A stretch of DNA of 43,504 bases from CAZLMG01 sp964560765. Lineage in GTDB: Bacteria > Bdellovibrionota_B > Oligoflexia > Oligoflexales > CAZLMG01. The first letter of the stretch is position 1. Every line of letters starts with the position of its first letter. The position numbers and the translations under genes were made by a program. Where the stretch lies: NCBI GenBank assembly GCA_964560765.1, contig CAZLMG010000038.1, forward strand, positions 1 through 43,504. The letters are read 5' to 3'. Of this stretch, positions 25,478 through 34,339 are shown piece after piece. Below the pieces are notes generated by a model, which was not told the origin of the DNA, did no database searches, and was given only the letters and a program-made list of their open reading frames with translations.

Positions 25478-26368
25478 GTGACCGGTAATCGCGGAAAAGC
25501 TGAGAAGCCACTCCTTGTCATCGTTACCGGTCTTTCGGGTGCCGGACGTTCCTCGGCCATCAGCTCCTTTGAAGATATGGGATTTCTCACCATCGATAAC
25601 TTGCCATTTGAGCTGCTTGCGTCCGCCGTCGAGTACATGTCAGTTCGCCATCAGGCAGGACAACACCTGTTCGCCGTAGGCATGGAAATTCGCAATGTAG
25701 AATTCATGACGTGCCTATCCGAGTTTCGAGGAGATCGCAGCGACGGATTCACAATCGATCACGTTCACTTGACCGCCGACGACGAGGTCATCGCCATTCG
25801 CTACGGCGCCACTCGACGTAAGCACCCTCAGATAGATGTGGGGGGAGAGCTATTGGGTGCGATAAAGCGAGAGCGAGAACTTGTAGCTAGAGTCGAGGAA
25901 AGAGCGGATATGACCATGGATACAAGCCATTGGTCTCCGCAGCAATTGAGTCGAGCACTGGAAAGGCGTTACGCCGGAGAAGTTGGCGGTCGACAGCTAT
26001 TTGTCAGCGTCACATCTTTCGGCTTCAAAAATGGCATGCTGCGACCTGCAGATAGTCTCTGTGACGTACGCTTCTTGAGCAATCCACACTTTGTTCCTGA
26101 GCTCCGAGATCTCAGTGGTCAGGATGAGCCAGTGCTAAACTACCTGGAGAAGGTACCAGACTATGCCGCGTATCTTCAGAAGTTGACAGACATGTATGGG
26201 TTTTTGTTGCCGCTATACTATGATGAGGGAAAGCATTATTTTAGAATTGGCATAGGGTGTACTGGCGGCAAGCATCGAAGCGTGGCCGTAGCTAACTACT
26301 TAGTCAAATGCCTCTCGGCACTTGAGTTCCCTAATGTAGTGATCACCGTGAACCATCGTGACCTGTGA
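25478..26368 (+). CDS. rapZ: RNase adapter protein RapZ
   Basis: P-loop protein; in E. coli it guides RNase E to the GlmZ small RNA and so controls amino-sugar synthesis. The N-terminal motif is GLSGAGRS (residues 18-25), with Arg24 where most proteobacterial members have Lys. The switch region FEDMGFLTIDNLPFELL follows, and the C-terminal domain has FLSNPHFVPELR and GIGCTGGKHRSVAVA. It has 296 residues. The start is GTG with a GGGGGTGG site upstream. It ends the lptC-rapZ block. Confidence 0.95.
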   Translation: MTGNRGKAEKPLLVIVTGLSGAGRSSAISSFEDMGFLTIDNLPFELLASAVEYMSVRHQAGQHLFAVGMEIRNVEFMTCLSEFRGDRSDGFTIDHVHLTADDEVIAIRYGATRRKHPQIDVGGELLGAIKRERELVARVEERADMTMDTSHWSPQQLSRALERRYAGEVGGRQLFVSVTSFGFKNGMLRPADSLCDVRFLSNPHFVPELRDLSGQDEPVLNYLEKVPDYAAYLQKLTDMYGFLLPLYYDEGKHYFRIGIGCTGGKHRSVAVANYLVKCLSALEFPNVVITVNHRDL

Positions 26369-26381
26369 TCACGTCGCTAAG

Positions 26382-26404
26382 AAAAATCGTATCAGTGCGA
26401 TACG
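26382..26404 (-). terminator. Terminator overlapping the stop codon of the LysM gene
   Basis: On the minus strand CGTATC-gcact-GATACG (26388-26404) is followed by ATTTTTC. The stem contains the TGA stop of the LysM gene (26392-26394). It lies in the short convergent gap after rapZ. Confidence 0.75.
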
Positions 26405-27207
26405 CGTTCATCATGACTGTGATATCTCAATACCTGGCCAGCGAAAATCCGGTTTGGATTTTCGATTTTCTCTGCGTTTAGTTGCCATAGATATTTCCAT
26501 CCACCCTCTGTGCCAAAGAGAGTCTGAGAGATGCTGGCCAGCGTATCCCCAGTCTTTACAGTAACGGACTTTTTAGCTGCGAATTCTGCGTCATTTGTGC
26601 TGGAGTCGGTATCGAATCGAATAACGTCCCCAGGAAAGATAACCTGCGGATCCGCGATTTGATTCTCGGATGCTAGGTCACGCCAGCGAGAGTACGAGCC
26701 ATAAACTCTCTTGGCGATATCGGCAAGTGTGTCGCCTGGACGTACGATGTATTTTCCTGACATATCTTGTTGAGTTTTCGCAATCCTGACAGTTTTTGGA
26801 GCGGCAGTTGAAGTGCTCGGGGCCTCTTGGCTAGCATCGTCAACTTCAGCCACGAGCTCAGATGCGACTGGCGTTGGCTCTTCCATCGGCAATGAATTAT
26901 CGCTAAAGGGTTCAGGAGCAAGCTCGACGTCAGCAACTTCTTCGTCGATCGCTGCTTCGGCGGCATCGATGACCGATTCAGCAGAGGCATCTGTCTCGGT
27001 CGCCATTGCGTCGGCAACATCTACCGTCTCTTCTGCGGTTTCATAGTCAGGGGTTGCGGTGACTTCATCGTAGGACTCAGACACGGTCGACTCATCTTCA
27101 GCAGACAGCGCCTCCTCCATTTCTTGACCACCACCCGAGCAGGCAGATAAGCCAAACATGGCAGAAATCGCAAAAAGCATCGCTGAAATCTTTGCTGAAA
27201 AAGTCAC
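26392..27207 (-). CDS. LysM-domain lipoprotein
   Basis: Starts at GTG 27205-27207 with GGAGGA 7 bases upstream; longer ATG starts lack such a site. The 271-residue product has a lipoprotein signal ending LSAC. A long acidic Glu/Ala/Ser/Thr-rich region of about 120 residues follows, then two LysM domains near residues 152-198 and 211-260 (IVRPGDTLADIAKRVYGS and VKTGDTLASISQTLFG). LysM domains bind peptidoglycan glycan strands, so the protein probably tethers or senses the cell wall from a membrane anchor. The acidic linker is likely disordered. It is transcribed alone, convergent with rapZ. Confidence 0.88.
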   Translation of the reverse strand: MTFSAKISAMLFAISAMFGLSACSGGGQEMEEALSAEDESTVSESYDEVTATPDYETAEETVDVADAMATETDASAESVIDAAEAAIDEEVADVELAPEPFSDNSLPMEEPTPVASELVAEVDDASQEAPSTSTAAPKTVRIAKTQQDMSGKYIVRPGDTLADIAKRVYGSYSRWRDLASENQIADPQVIFPGDVIRFDTDSSTNDAEFAAKKSVTVKTGDTLASISQTLFGTEGGWKYLWQLNAEKIENPNRIFAGQVLRYHSHDERVSH

Positions 27208-27307
27208 GGCCAGTTCCTCCAATGATGACATTGCGGCGCACATAATCGCCACCAGGTGAGGTTTCGGGCCAAACGTCACGGCACTTGAGGTTTTATGCAG
27301 GGAAACG

Positions 27308-27329
27308 CGGACCGACGAACGCCGGTCCG
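27308..27329 (-). terminator. Hairpin downstream of gcvP
   Basis: CGGACCG (27308-27314) pairs perfectly with CGGTCCG (27323-27329) around an 8-base loop, 53 bp after the gcvP stop. On the minus strand the stem is preceded, not followed, by a U-rich stretch, so efficient intrinsic termination is uncertain. Confidence 0.4.
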
Positions 27330-27381
27330 AGAAAATGTAAATAAAAACAGTTCACTACCCTATTCGTCTCACGGCCAAAAA

Positions 27382-30249
27382 CTAGTTCGAATCATAATCC
27401 GCGAAAGGTGGGCAGGCACATACGAGGTTCCGATCACCATAGGCATTATCAATTCGACCGACGAATGGCCAAAACTTGGATTCACGAACCCACTCGAGGG
27501 GATATGCCGCCATCGTCCGCGCATAGGTGAATGGCCAGCGGTCCGCAGTCACCATTTCCGCAGTGTGAGGCGCGTTTTTCAATGGGCTTTGACCTGCATT
27601 GCCAACGTGATCTTCAAGGGCCATGGCCTCCTGGTAAATCCCAATCATCGCGTCGCAGAACATGTCCAATTCGGAGAGGGACTCACTTTCCGTTGGCTCG
27701 ATCATCATAGTTCCAGGCACAGGCCACGCGATAGTTGGAGCGTGGTAGCCATAATCGATCAACCTCTTTGCTACGTCTTCAACTTCAATGCCGCGCTTTT
27801 TTAGCGGGCGCATATCAACGATGCACTCATGGGCGACAAGGCTGTTGATCCCTCGGTAAAGAACGGGGAAATAAGGGTGCAATCGCTTGGCGATATAGTT
27901 GGCGTTGAGCATGGCCACCTCAGTAGCTTGGCGAAGCCCCTCACCGCCCATCATGCGAATGTACATCCACGGGATAACTAGAATGCTGGCACTGCCCCAA
28001 TTGGCCGCTGAAACAGGCCCACATGCCCCTGATTGACCGGCATCTGCCAGAGGGCTGCTCGGTAGAAAACTGGCGAGATGCGATTTCACAGCGATCGGAC
28101 CCATTCCTGGACCACCGCCGCCATGTGGAATGGCAAAGGTCTTGTGTAAGTTCAGGTGGCATACGTCAGGGCCGTATTCACCTGGATAGCAAATACCAAC
28201 TTGCGCGTTGAAGTTCGCTCCATCCATGTACACTTGTCCGCCGTGGCGGTGGACAATTGCGCAAATCTCACGGATTTCCTCTTCGAAAACACCATGAGTC
28301 GAAGGGTATGTTACCATCAGAGCGGACAAATCACTCGCATGTGCTTCAGCCTTGCGATTTAGGTCAGCAACATCAATGTTGCCCTGCTCGTCGCACAGGA
28401 CGGGCACCACGCGCATTCCCGCCATGACAGCGCTTGCTGGGTTCGTACCATGGGCAGATTGGGGGATTAAACAAACGTCACGATGCGCCTGTCCACGCGC
28501 TTGGTGGTAAAAGCGAATGGCAAGGAGCCCTGCATATTCACCCTGTGCACCTGAGTTTGGCTGCAGTGACACAGCATCAAAACCAGTTAGTTGAGCAAGC
28601 ATTCTCTCAAGCTGACTAGTCAATTCGCGATAGCCCTCAGCCTGACTAGGCGGAGCGAACGGGTGGATGTTGCCAAACTCTGGCCAACTCACCGGCATAA
28701 GCTCGGCGGCCGCATTCAGCTTCATCGTACAAGACCCTAATGGAATCATCGACTGGGTCAAGGAAAGGTCGCGTCTTTCAAGGCGCCGGATGTAGCGCAT
28801 CATCAATGTTTCTGAATGCGAGCTGTTGAATACTGGCTGGCGTAGGTACTCGGACTCCCGGCGCAACTCAGCCGGAACGCGATCAATCGTGGCCACGTCA
28901 GACCAAGTCGCAGTCCATTTCTGATTGGTGATCGCTGAAAAAACTTCGAAAACATCTTGGGGCGCCATGGTTTCATCGCAGGCAATCGATACCAGCCCAC
29001 CTGGACTGTATCGGAGATTGACTCCCTGCTTCTCAGCGCGATGACGTATATCCGCGACCTGGGCGTCGGAAACTTTGATCGTGACCGTGTCAAAATAATG
29101 GGAACCGACCGTGGAATAGCCGGCATCGACCAATGCCTTACCTAGCGCCGCCGCTAGCTTTGAGACACTTTCGGCAATAGATTTGAGGCCTTTCGGTCCG
29201 TGATACACGGCATACATGGATGCCATGATGGCGAGCAGGACCTGACTGGTGCAGATGTTGCTGGTCGCCTTGTCGCGACGGATGTGTTGCTCCCGTGTCT
29301 GTAGTGCTAAGCGCAGAGCTGGATTTCCGCTGCGATCCTTGGATACGCCGACAATGCGCCCGGGAATCTTTCGAACATGCTCGTCTTTGGTGGCGAAAAA
29401 CGCCGCGTGCGGTCCGCCATAGCCTAACGGAACGCCAAATCGCTGACTGTTTCCAATCGCAATGTCAGCTCCGAGCTCACCAGGCGTCTTGATTAGCGTC
29501 AGGGCCAAGAGATCGGTTGCCATGGTCACAAGAACATTGTGATCGTGGCAGCGCTGAATCAGTGGCCGAGCGTCGCGAATGGTGCCAAATGTTCCTGGAT
29601 ACTGGAGCAATGCGCCAAAGAACTCCGAACTTGGAGTGAAATGCTCTTGGTCCTCAACGACAATGGAGATTCCAAAAGGTTCTCCACGCGTTCTTACAAC
29701 GGCAATAGTGTTTGGATTCACATCGCTCGCTACAAAAAATTTGGTCGCCGTACTGGTTTTGGCGCGCGCGTTAAAGCTCAACGTCATGGCTTCTGCAGCT
29801 GCCGTTGCTTCGTCCAGCAACGATGCGTTTGCAACGGGTAAACCAGTTAGCTCAGCGATCATTGTTTGAAAATTAATTAGTGCCTCAAGGCGACCTTGCG
29901 CGATCTCAGCTTGATACGGCGTGTACTGGGTGTACCAGCCCGGATTTTCAAGAATGTTGCGCTGAATAACGGGTGGAACCTTGCAGCCGAAGTAGCCCAT
30001 ACCAATATACGAGCGAAAAACTTGGTTCTTGTTGGCGATCTGACGCAACTCAGCGAGGGCTTGGTGCTCATCACATCCATCGGGCAAATCGGGAAGGCGT
30101 TGTGAACGAATCGATTTTGGAACAATGGCGTCCGTGAGCTGGGATAGCGAGTCAAAGCCAACCTCTCGGAGCATTGTTAGCTGTTCGCTGTCGTTGGGCC
30201 CGATGTGTCGACGGACGAATGCATCAGAACTACGCATGGTAATTGCCAA
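27382..30249 (-). CDS. gcvP: Glycine dehydrogenase (decarboxylating), P-protein
   Basis: PLP-dependent enzyme of the glycine cleavage system that decarboxylates glycine and passes aminomethyl to lipoyl-GcvH. It is the single-chain form (955 residues), N- and C-terminal halves fused as in E. coli. The PLP lysine is Lys703 in NLHKTFAIPHGGGGPG. The Gly-rich loop and conserved FVRRHIGP start are present. It is the last gene of gcvT-gcvH-gcvP. Confidence 0.97.
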   Translation of the reverse strand: MAITMRSSDAFVRRHIGPNDSEQLTMLREVGFDSLSQLTDAIVPKSIRSQRLPDLPDGCDEHQALAELRQIANKNQVFRSYIGMGYFGCKVPPVIQRNILENPGWYTQYTPYQAEIAQGRLEALINFQTMIAELTGLPVANASLLDEATAAAEAMTLSFNARAKTSTATKFFVASDVNPNTIAVVRTRGEPFGISIVVEDQEHFTPSSEFFGALLQYPGTFGTIRDARPLIQRCHDHNVLVTMATDLLALTLIKTPGELGADIAIGNSQRFGVPLGYGGPHAAFFATKDEHVRKIPGRIVGVSKDRSGNPALRLALQTREQHIRRDKATSNICTSQVLLAIMASMYAVYHGPKGLKSIAESVSKLAAALGKALVDAGYSTVGSHYFDTVTIKVSDAQVADIRHRAEKQGVNLRYSPGGLVSIACDETMAPQDVFEVFSAITNQKWTATWSDVATIDRVPAELRRESEYLRQPVFNSSHSETLMMRYIRRLERRDLSLTQSMIPLGSCTMKLNAAAELMPVSWPEFGNIHPFAPPSQAEGYRELTSQLERMLAQLTGFDAVSLQPNSGAQGEYAGLLAIRFYHQARGQAHRDVCLIPQSAHGTNPASAVMAGMRVVPVLCDEQGNIDVADLNRKAEAHASDLSALMVTYPSTHGVFEEEIREICAIVHRHGGQVYMDGANFNAQVGICYPGEYGPDVCHLNLHKTFAIPHGGGGPGMGPIAVKSHLASFLPSSPLADAGQSGACGPVSAANWGSASILVIPWMYIRMMGGEGLRQATEVAMLNANYIAKRLHPYFPVLYRGINSLVAHECIVDMRPLKKRGIEVEDVAKRLIDYGYHAPTIAWPVPGTMMIEPTESESLSELDMFCDAMIGIYQEAMALEDHVGNAGQSPLKNAPHTAEMVTADRWPFTYARTMAAYPLEWVRESKFWPFVGRIDNAYGDRNLVCACPPFADYDSN

Positions 30250-30295
30250 TCTGTTCTAGTGTGTGAAAAACCCTACTGGGAAAAAAGCTCTGCAG

Positions 30296-30682
30296 TTACT
30301 CTTGTTCGGCAATGAAATCTTCGTACTCTTTAGCGCTCATCAAACCTTTTTGATCGGCAGTGCCGCTGATTTTCAGCTTCACTAACCAGCCCTCTTCGTA
30401 GGAGTCTTCTTGCAACGCCTCGAGGTTGCTAGCTAGGTCGTCGTTGACTTCGACAACGGTCCCAGAGACTGGCGTATATAGGTCGCTGACTGTCTTTGTC
30501 GATTCAATCGTGCCGAATGATGAGCCGGACTCAAACTGCTCATCGACTTCTGGCAAGTCCAGATGAACAATATCGCCTAGCTGTTCAACGGCGTAATCTG
30601 TGACACCAATAGTTGCGATTCCCTTTTCGATAGAAATCCACTCATGGTCCTTCGTGTACTTCAGCGTGCTAGGAAACTTCAT
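30296..30682 (-). CDS. gcvH: Glycine cleavage system H protein
   Basis: Lipoyl carrier protein that shuttles the aminomethyl group between P- and T-proteins. The lipoylation site is Lys63 in GTIESTKTVSDLYTP, and the N-terminus KYTKDHEW is typical. It has 128 residues. GGGAG precedes the ATG. It lies between gcvT (24-bp gap) and gcvP (46-bp gap). Confidence 0.96.
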   Translation of the reverse strand: MKFPSTLKYTKDHEWISIEKGIATIGVTDYAVEQLGDIVHLDLPEVDEQFESGSSFGTIESTKTVSDLYTPVSGTVVEVNDDLASNLEALQEDSYEEGWLVKLKISGTADQKGLMSAKEYEDFIAEQE

Positions 30683-30706
30683 CTGGATCTCCCTTGATCG
30701 AAGGCG

Positions 30707-31822
30707 TTACTTAATTCTCGGAGAATATAGAGGTCTGCTCACGAGTTTCGCAAGTTTTCTTTTGCCGCGCACGTCAATCTCAACCTCAGCGCCAGCGACT
30801 AGGTCAGAGCGCAGGATTGCCATGCCTCCAGATCCACCGACGGTTGGTAGTACGGAGCCACTGGTGACCTCTCCAACCTCTTCGTTACCGTGAAAGACCT
30901 TCATGCCATGACGGGGCACGGCGTTGTCGGTCATGGTAAAGGCAAATACTTTGCGCTTTGGTCCGCTTGCGCGCTGCTCTGAGACGACTTTTCTTCCAAC
31001 GAATTCTGGCTTTTGCGTCTTTACGGCCCAGGCAACGCCAGCTTCGATTGGGGAGATCGTCGCACCAAGTTCATTGCCATAAAGCACATAGCACGCTTCA
31101 AGTCGCAAAGTATCACGAGCGCCAAGGCCACAGGGAACAAGACCCTTTGGCTTTCCCATTTCCAACAAGTGGCGCCAAACACCAACGGCGGCGGTTGACG
31201 GCAAGTAAATCTCGTATCCCATTTCACCCGTGTAGCCAGTACGAGCGATCCAAACTTTCGCCCCACAAAGTTCGACTTGGACAATGCCCATGTAAGGTAA
31301 ATCACCGAGAATTGGTCGACTTGCTGGAGCCAGTGCGGAGATGACGACTTCCCGGCTTGCAGGGCCCTGAACCGCTAGTTGTGCCCAGTTTGGCGAGTCA
31401 TTCAACACCGACACATCGGAGGCCGAAGCGGCGTATTTGGCAATCCAGGCATAGTCTTTGTCGGTGTTTGATGCATTGACACACAGCAGATATCGATCTT
31501 GATCTAGTCGATAGAGAATAAGGTCGTCGACAGTTCCACCCTCTTCATTAAGCAACAGCGAATACTGCCCTCTGCCGACAGCGAGTGATGATACATCGTT
31601 GGTCGTCAACTTCTGCAGGAACTCAAGGGCGCCCTTACCTTGCACCAATACTTCACCCATATGACTTACATCAAACATGCCGGCATCGCGGCGCACCGCA
31701 TGATGTTCGGTGAGCACGGTTGTGTAGCTGACGGGCATCATCCAGCCGCCAAACTCGACCATCTTGGCGCCGAGAGCTTTGTGGTCTTGAAACAATGGTG
31801 TCTGCTTTATCGAGGAGCTCAG
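30707..31822 (-). CDS. gcvT: Aminomethyltransferase (glycine cleavage T-protein)
   Basis: Transfers the one-carbon unit from GcvH to tetrahydrofolate, releasing ammonia. Motifs include VSHMGEV, GGTVDDLILYR and GYTGEMGYEI. The first conventional start in frame (TTG, 31793-31795) would cut off conserved N-terminal residues. The frame continues upstream with KQTPLFQDH, matching the usual KRTPLYEEH, and contains no ATG, GTG or further TTG before a stop. CTG at 31820-31822 has AAAGGG about 8 bases upstream and gives 371 residues, so I chose it. It leads the gcv operon. No glycine riboswitch was seen upstream. Confidence 0.9.
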   Translation of the reverse strand: MSSSIKQTPLFQDHKALGAKMVEFGGWMMPVSYTTVLTEHHAVRRDAGMFDVSHMGEVLVQGKGALEFLQKLTTNDVSSLAVGRGQYSLLLNEEGGTVDDLILYRLDQDRYLLCVNASNTDKDYAWIAKYAASASDVSVLNDSPNWAQLAVQGPASREVVISALAPASRPILGDLPYMGIVQVELCGAKVWIARTGYTGEMGYEIYLPSTAAVGVWRHLLEMGKPKGLVPCGLGARDTLRLEACYVLYGNELGATISPIEAGVAWAVKTQKPEFVGRKVVSEQRASGPKRKVFAFTMTDNAVPRHGMKVFHGNEEVGEVTSGSVLPTVGGSGGMAILRSDLVAGAEVEIDVRGKRKLAKLVSRPLYSPRIK

Positions 31823-32094
31823 TGTCGTGCCCTTTCGCGCTTTGTAACCGTTTAAGTATTAATGTTTACAGGAACTTCCCATGATTGCCAACAGGTCAAC
31901 CTCGGTCCGAGGGGTGTCCAAATTCTGGATAGACGCGCGGCATCTGACCAGGCCAATATTTTATAACCATCTAATTTCACAGAATATAAATTGGGCATGC
32001 GAGTTGCTCTTGGGCTTTCGATGCTCCCCGAGGGGGGCGAGGGTGCTGCTGAATTCATGCTGTTGCTGCTGTGCGTTTGCGGAGGCTGACTTTG
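31823..32094. other. Divergent intergenic region between gcvT and an exported protein gene
   Basis: About 270 bp that must contain the gcv promoter (minus) and the promoter of the 32095 gene (plus). It has a perfect short palindrome CCTCGG-T-CCGAGG at 31900-31912, a candidate operator, an AT-rich stretch near 31958-31990 with TATAAA on the minus strand, and a CCCC-ga-GGGG hairpin near 32024-32033. The glycine riboswitch core motifs are not present. Confidence 0.4.
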
Positions 32095-32445
32095 ATGAGA
32101 GTGGTGGTAATCAATAGTGCGAAAGCACTGCTCATGGTTTCTCTGGCTTTGGCCATCGCGATGATGGCCACGGGCGAGGCGTCCGCAGCTGCTGTCTTTG
32201 CTTGCGGAAAGTCAGGAACTCGCTGTGTCGCCAAAATCGATGAAGGTATTGTTGGAGATACGGTTAAGGTTCTTGACGACAAGGCGCACGTTGCCGCGAC
32301 GGGACGCATCATCAAGCGCAAGGGCGGGTATGTGCTCATTCAGCTATCAAAGCTTTTTAAAAAGATTCGGAGAGGATATCCTGTCTTAGTCAGCATCGAG
32401 GATCGACAAAGTAGCGTGCAATGGGCCGCTACACTTACTGACTAA
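32095..32445 (+). CDS. Small exported protein, unknown function
   Basis: Starts at ATG 32095 with GGAGG 9 bases upstream. The product has 117 residues with a signal peptide 1-31 ending EASA. The mature part of about 85 residues is basic, predicted beta-rich, with two cysteines (ACGKSGTRC) that may form a disulfide. The pattern KIDEG...G...V...G.I resembles the first mature domain of the barrel protein at 16649-17725. It is followed after 9 bases by a glycosyltransferase, so it may take part in envelope assembly. No known family recognised. Confidence 0.65.
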   Translation: MRVVVINSAKALLMVSLALAIAMMATGEASAAAVFACGKSGTRCVAKIDEGIVGDTVKVLDDKAHVAATGRIIKRKGGYVLIQLSKLFKKIRRGYPVLVSIEDRQSSVQWAATLTD

Positions 32446-32454
32446 GATAAGTGA

Positions 32455-33216
32455 ATGCCTGAGTTACAACTGTCTGTTGTCATCATTACCCTTAATGAGG
32501 AGCAAAACTTAGAGCGCTGTCTCCGAAGTTTGCCGAACGGCGCTGAGTTGTTCGTCGTCGATTCGGGAAGCAATGATCGGACCTCGGAAATAGCGGATGA
32601 ATTTGCTGCGCACTTCTGCCACCGCCCTTTTGACAACTACTCCAATCAAAAGAACTACGCCCTCTCACTAGCGAAGCGAGCTTGGATTTTATCCATCGAC
32701 GCCGATGAGCAATTGTCGCCGGAGCTACGCGATTCAATATTGAAAATTGTCTCGAATGAGAGAGTCGATCCTAACGCTGTCGCTGCCTATCGACTGCCGC
32801 GTCGTCTACACTTTATGGGGCGTTTACTGCGATTCGGCAAGACCAGCGATGCACCTATTCGCCTCTTTCGCTCCGACAGCGGAAAATTCATGGGGGCCAT
32901 CCACGAGTCTTTTGTACCGCTTTCGGGCAAAACAGAGCTCATTCGTAGCGGGTGCATCGTTCATTACAGCTACAAGAATCTGACGGACTATTTCGATCGA
33001 TTCAATCGCTATACCTCAATGATTGCTGATGACCATTATCGCGCAGGTCAACGCACTGGGTTTGTCGTACCTGCTTTGCGCTTTTGGTGGGAGCTGTTGT
33101 CTCGTCTCATATTTCGCCTGGGAATTCTCGATGGCAAGGCAGGTTATACCTTTGCTTTGTTGAGCGCATTTTATGCCCAGACTAAGTACCTGAAGTTGTA
33201 TGAGCGCTGCAGATGA
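32455..33216 (+). CDS. Family 2 glycosyltransferase, LPS core (WaaE/KdtX-like)
   Basis: A GT-A glycosyltransferase of 253 residues. The N-terminus LSVVIITLNEEQNLERCL is the family 2 nucleotide-sugar binding strand and loop, followed by VVDSGSNDRTSEIA and the metal-binding Asp-Ala-Asp in SIDADEQLSPE. The segments SNQKNYAL and RLPRRLHFMG are characteristic of the WaaE/KdtX group that adds a sugar to inner-core heptose. The specific donor and acceptor cannot be read from sequence. It is co-directional with the next glycosyltransferase (10-bp gap). Confidence 0.88.
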   Translation: MPELQLSVVIITLNEEQNLERCLRSLPNGAELFVVDSGSNDRTSEIADEFAAHFCHRPFDNYSNQKNYALSLAKRAWILSIDADEQLSPELRDSILKIVSNERVDPNAVAAYRLPRRLHFMGRLLRFGKTSDAPIRLFRSDSGKFMGAIHESFVPLSGKTELIRSGCIVHYSYKNLTDYFDRFNRYTSMIADDHYRAGQRTGFVVPALRFWWELLSRLIFRLGILDGKAGYTFALLSAFYAQTKYLKLYERCR

Positions 33217-33226
33217 TCGGTAGGAA

Positions 33227-34339
33227 ATGACTGATTCACAACTTCGAGTTTGGCACTTATCATCCAATCGTTGGTACAGCGCGATCACAGAGTACGCACT
33301 GTGCTGTGCAAAGTCCCTTCAAATGCAGGGTTGTCAGTCGTTATACAGCCCTCTACTCGGGACTCCAGGTGCTGTCAGAGCACTAGAATACGGGATCAAT
33401 ACGCGACCCGTTCGGTCCTTTCGGCCGACATCGTGGCGGCAAATTACGCAGATTGGCCAGGATTTTCGTCCCGATGTTATTGTCACCTATGGTGGCGTCG
33501 AGACGTCGATGTTGCAGATTCTTCGCCCCTTATTTCGTTCTGCAAAGGTGATGAGGTTTCGAGGTCAGGAAATCGATACGGATTCATTCGTATCCAGAAT
33601 CAAACTCAAGGCATCATTCGTTGGTGTCAGCGGCATTCTAGCACCTAGCGAGCTCATAAAGAGGCAGCTTGCAGACATAAAGGCTGATGCAGATATCACG
33701 CACATTCCATTAGGCCGTGACATCAACCGTTTCACACCTCGAAAATTGGATCGAATCGATTCACAGCACCCAAGGCCTGAAATTGTTATCTTGGGCCGTC
33801 TAGATCCCATCAAGGGGCACCAGCGAGCAATGCGCATCTTTCAGATAGCCCGGAAGCATTGGCCGGAACATACTCCGGCTCCGATTCTTCACGTGATTGG
33901 CAAGCCCGAGAACATATCCGTCAGAGATCTTATGAGTTTTGCCAAGCAAGCCGGCATGCAAGTTGAAGACGATTTGAAGATCACAACCGATCTTCTGCAA
34001 GACGTTGCGTCATCCATGTCAAGATCAGCAGTCGGATTCGTTTCGAGCATGGGTTCCGAAATCATCTGCCGCGTAGCAGAGGAATTCTTGCTATGTGGAA
34101 CTCGGATCTTTGTTTCTGGGGCGGGATCGCTCAATGAGATGGTTTTTCCAAGTGCGGGTATATCTTATGATGGCTTCGATGACGAAGCCGCAGGGATACT
34201 TTTAGCACGAGAGTGTTTGGAGAGTTTGAGCGAAACGTATGAACAGCGCCAGCTGCGCGCGGATCAGGCACGCCGCCTCTATTCACTCGAGATGATGGGG
34301 CAATCTCTTTTGAGCGTTATGCGTCAATTAACCGTATGA
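33227..34339 (+). CDS. Family 4-type glycosyltransferase (GT-B fold)
   Basis: 370 residues with an N-terminal acceptor domain and a C-terminal donor domain of GT-B type. Visible motifs are IPLGRDINRFTP, ILGRLDPIKGHQRAMRIF and the E-x7-E-like region GSEIICRVAEEFLLCGTRIFVS. It likely adds a sugar to the LPS core or a surface glycan, given its neighbour at 32455. Its last 12 bases overlap the 3' end of the convergent ftsK. Confidence 0.85.
   Translation: MTDSQLRVWHLSSNRWYSAITEYALCCAKSLQMQGCQSLYSPLLGTPGAVRALEYGINTRPVRSFRPTSWRQITQIGQDFRPDVIVTYGGVETSMLQILRPLFRSAKVMRFRGQEIDTDSFVSRIKLKASFVGVSGILAPSELIKRQLADIKADADITHIPLGRDINRFTPRKLDRIDSQHPRPEIVILGRLDPIKGHQRAMRIFQIARKHWPEHTPAPILHVIGKPENISVRDLMSFAKQAGMQVEDDLKITTDLLQDVASSMSRSAVGFVSSMGSEIICRVAEEFLLCGTRIFVSGAGSLNEMVFPSAGISYDGFDDEAAGILLARECLESLSETYEQRQLRADQARRLYSLEMMGQSLLSVMRQLTV

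Noticed and set aside
31823..32094. Glycine riboswitch upstream of gcvT
   Set aside because: The conserved glycine aptamer core motifs were looked for on the minus strand and not found.
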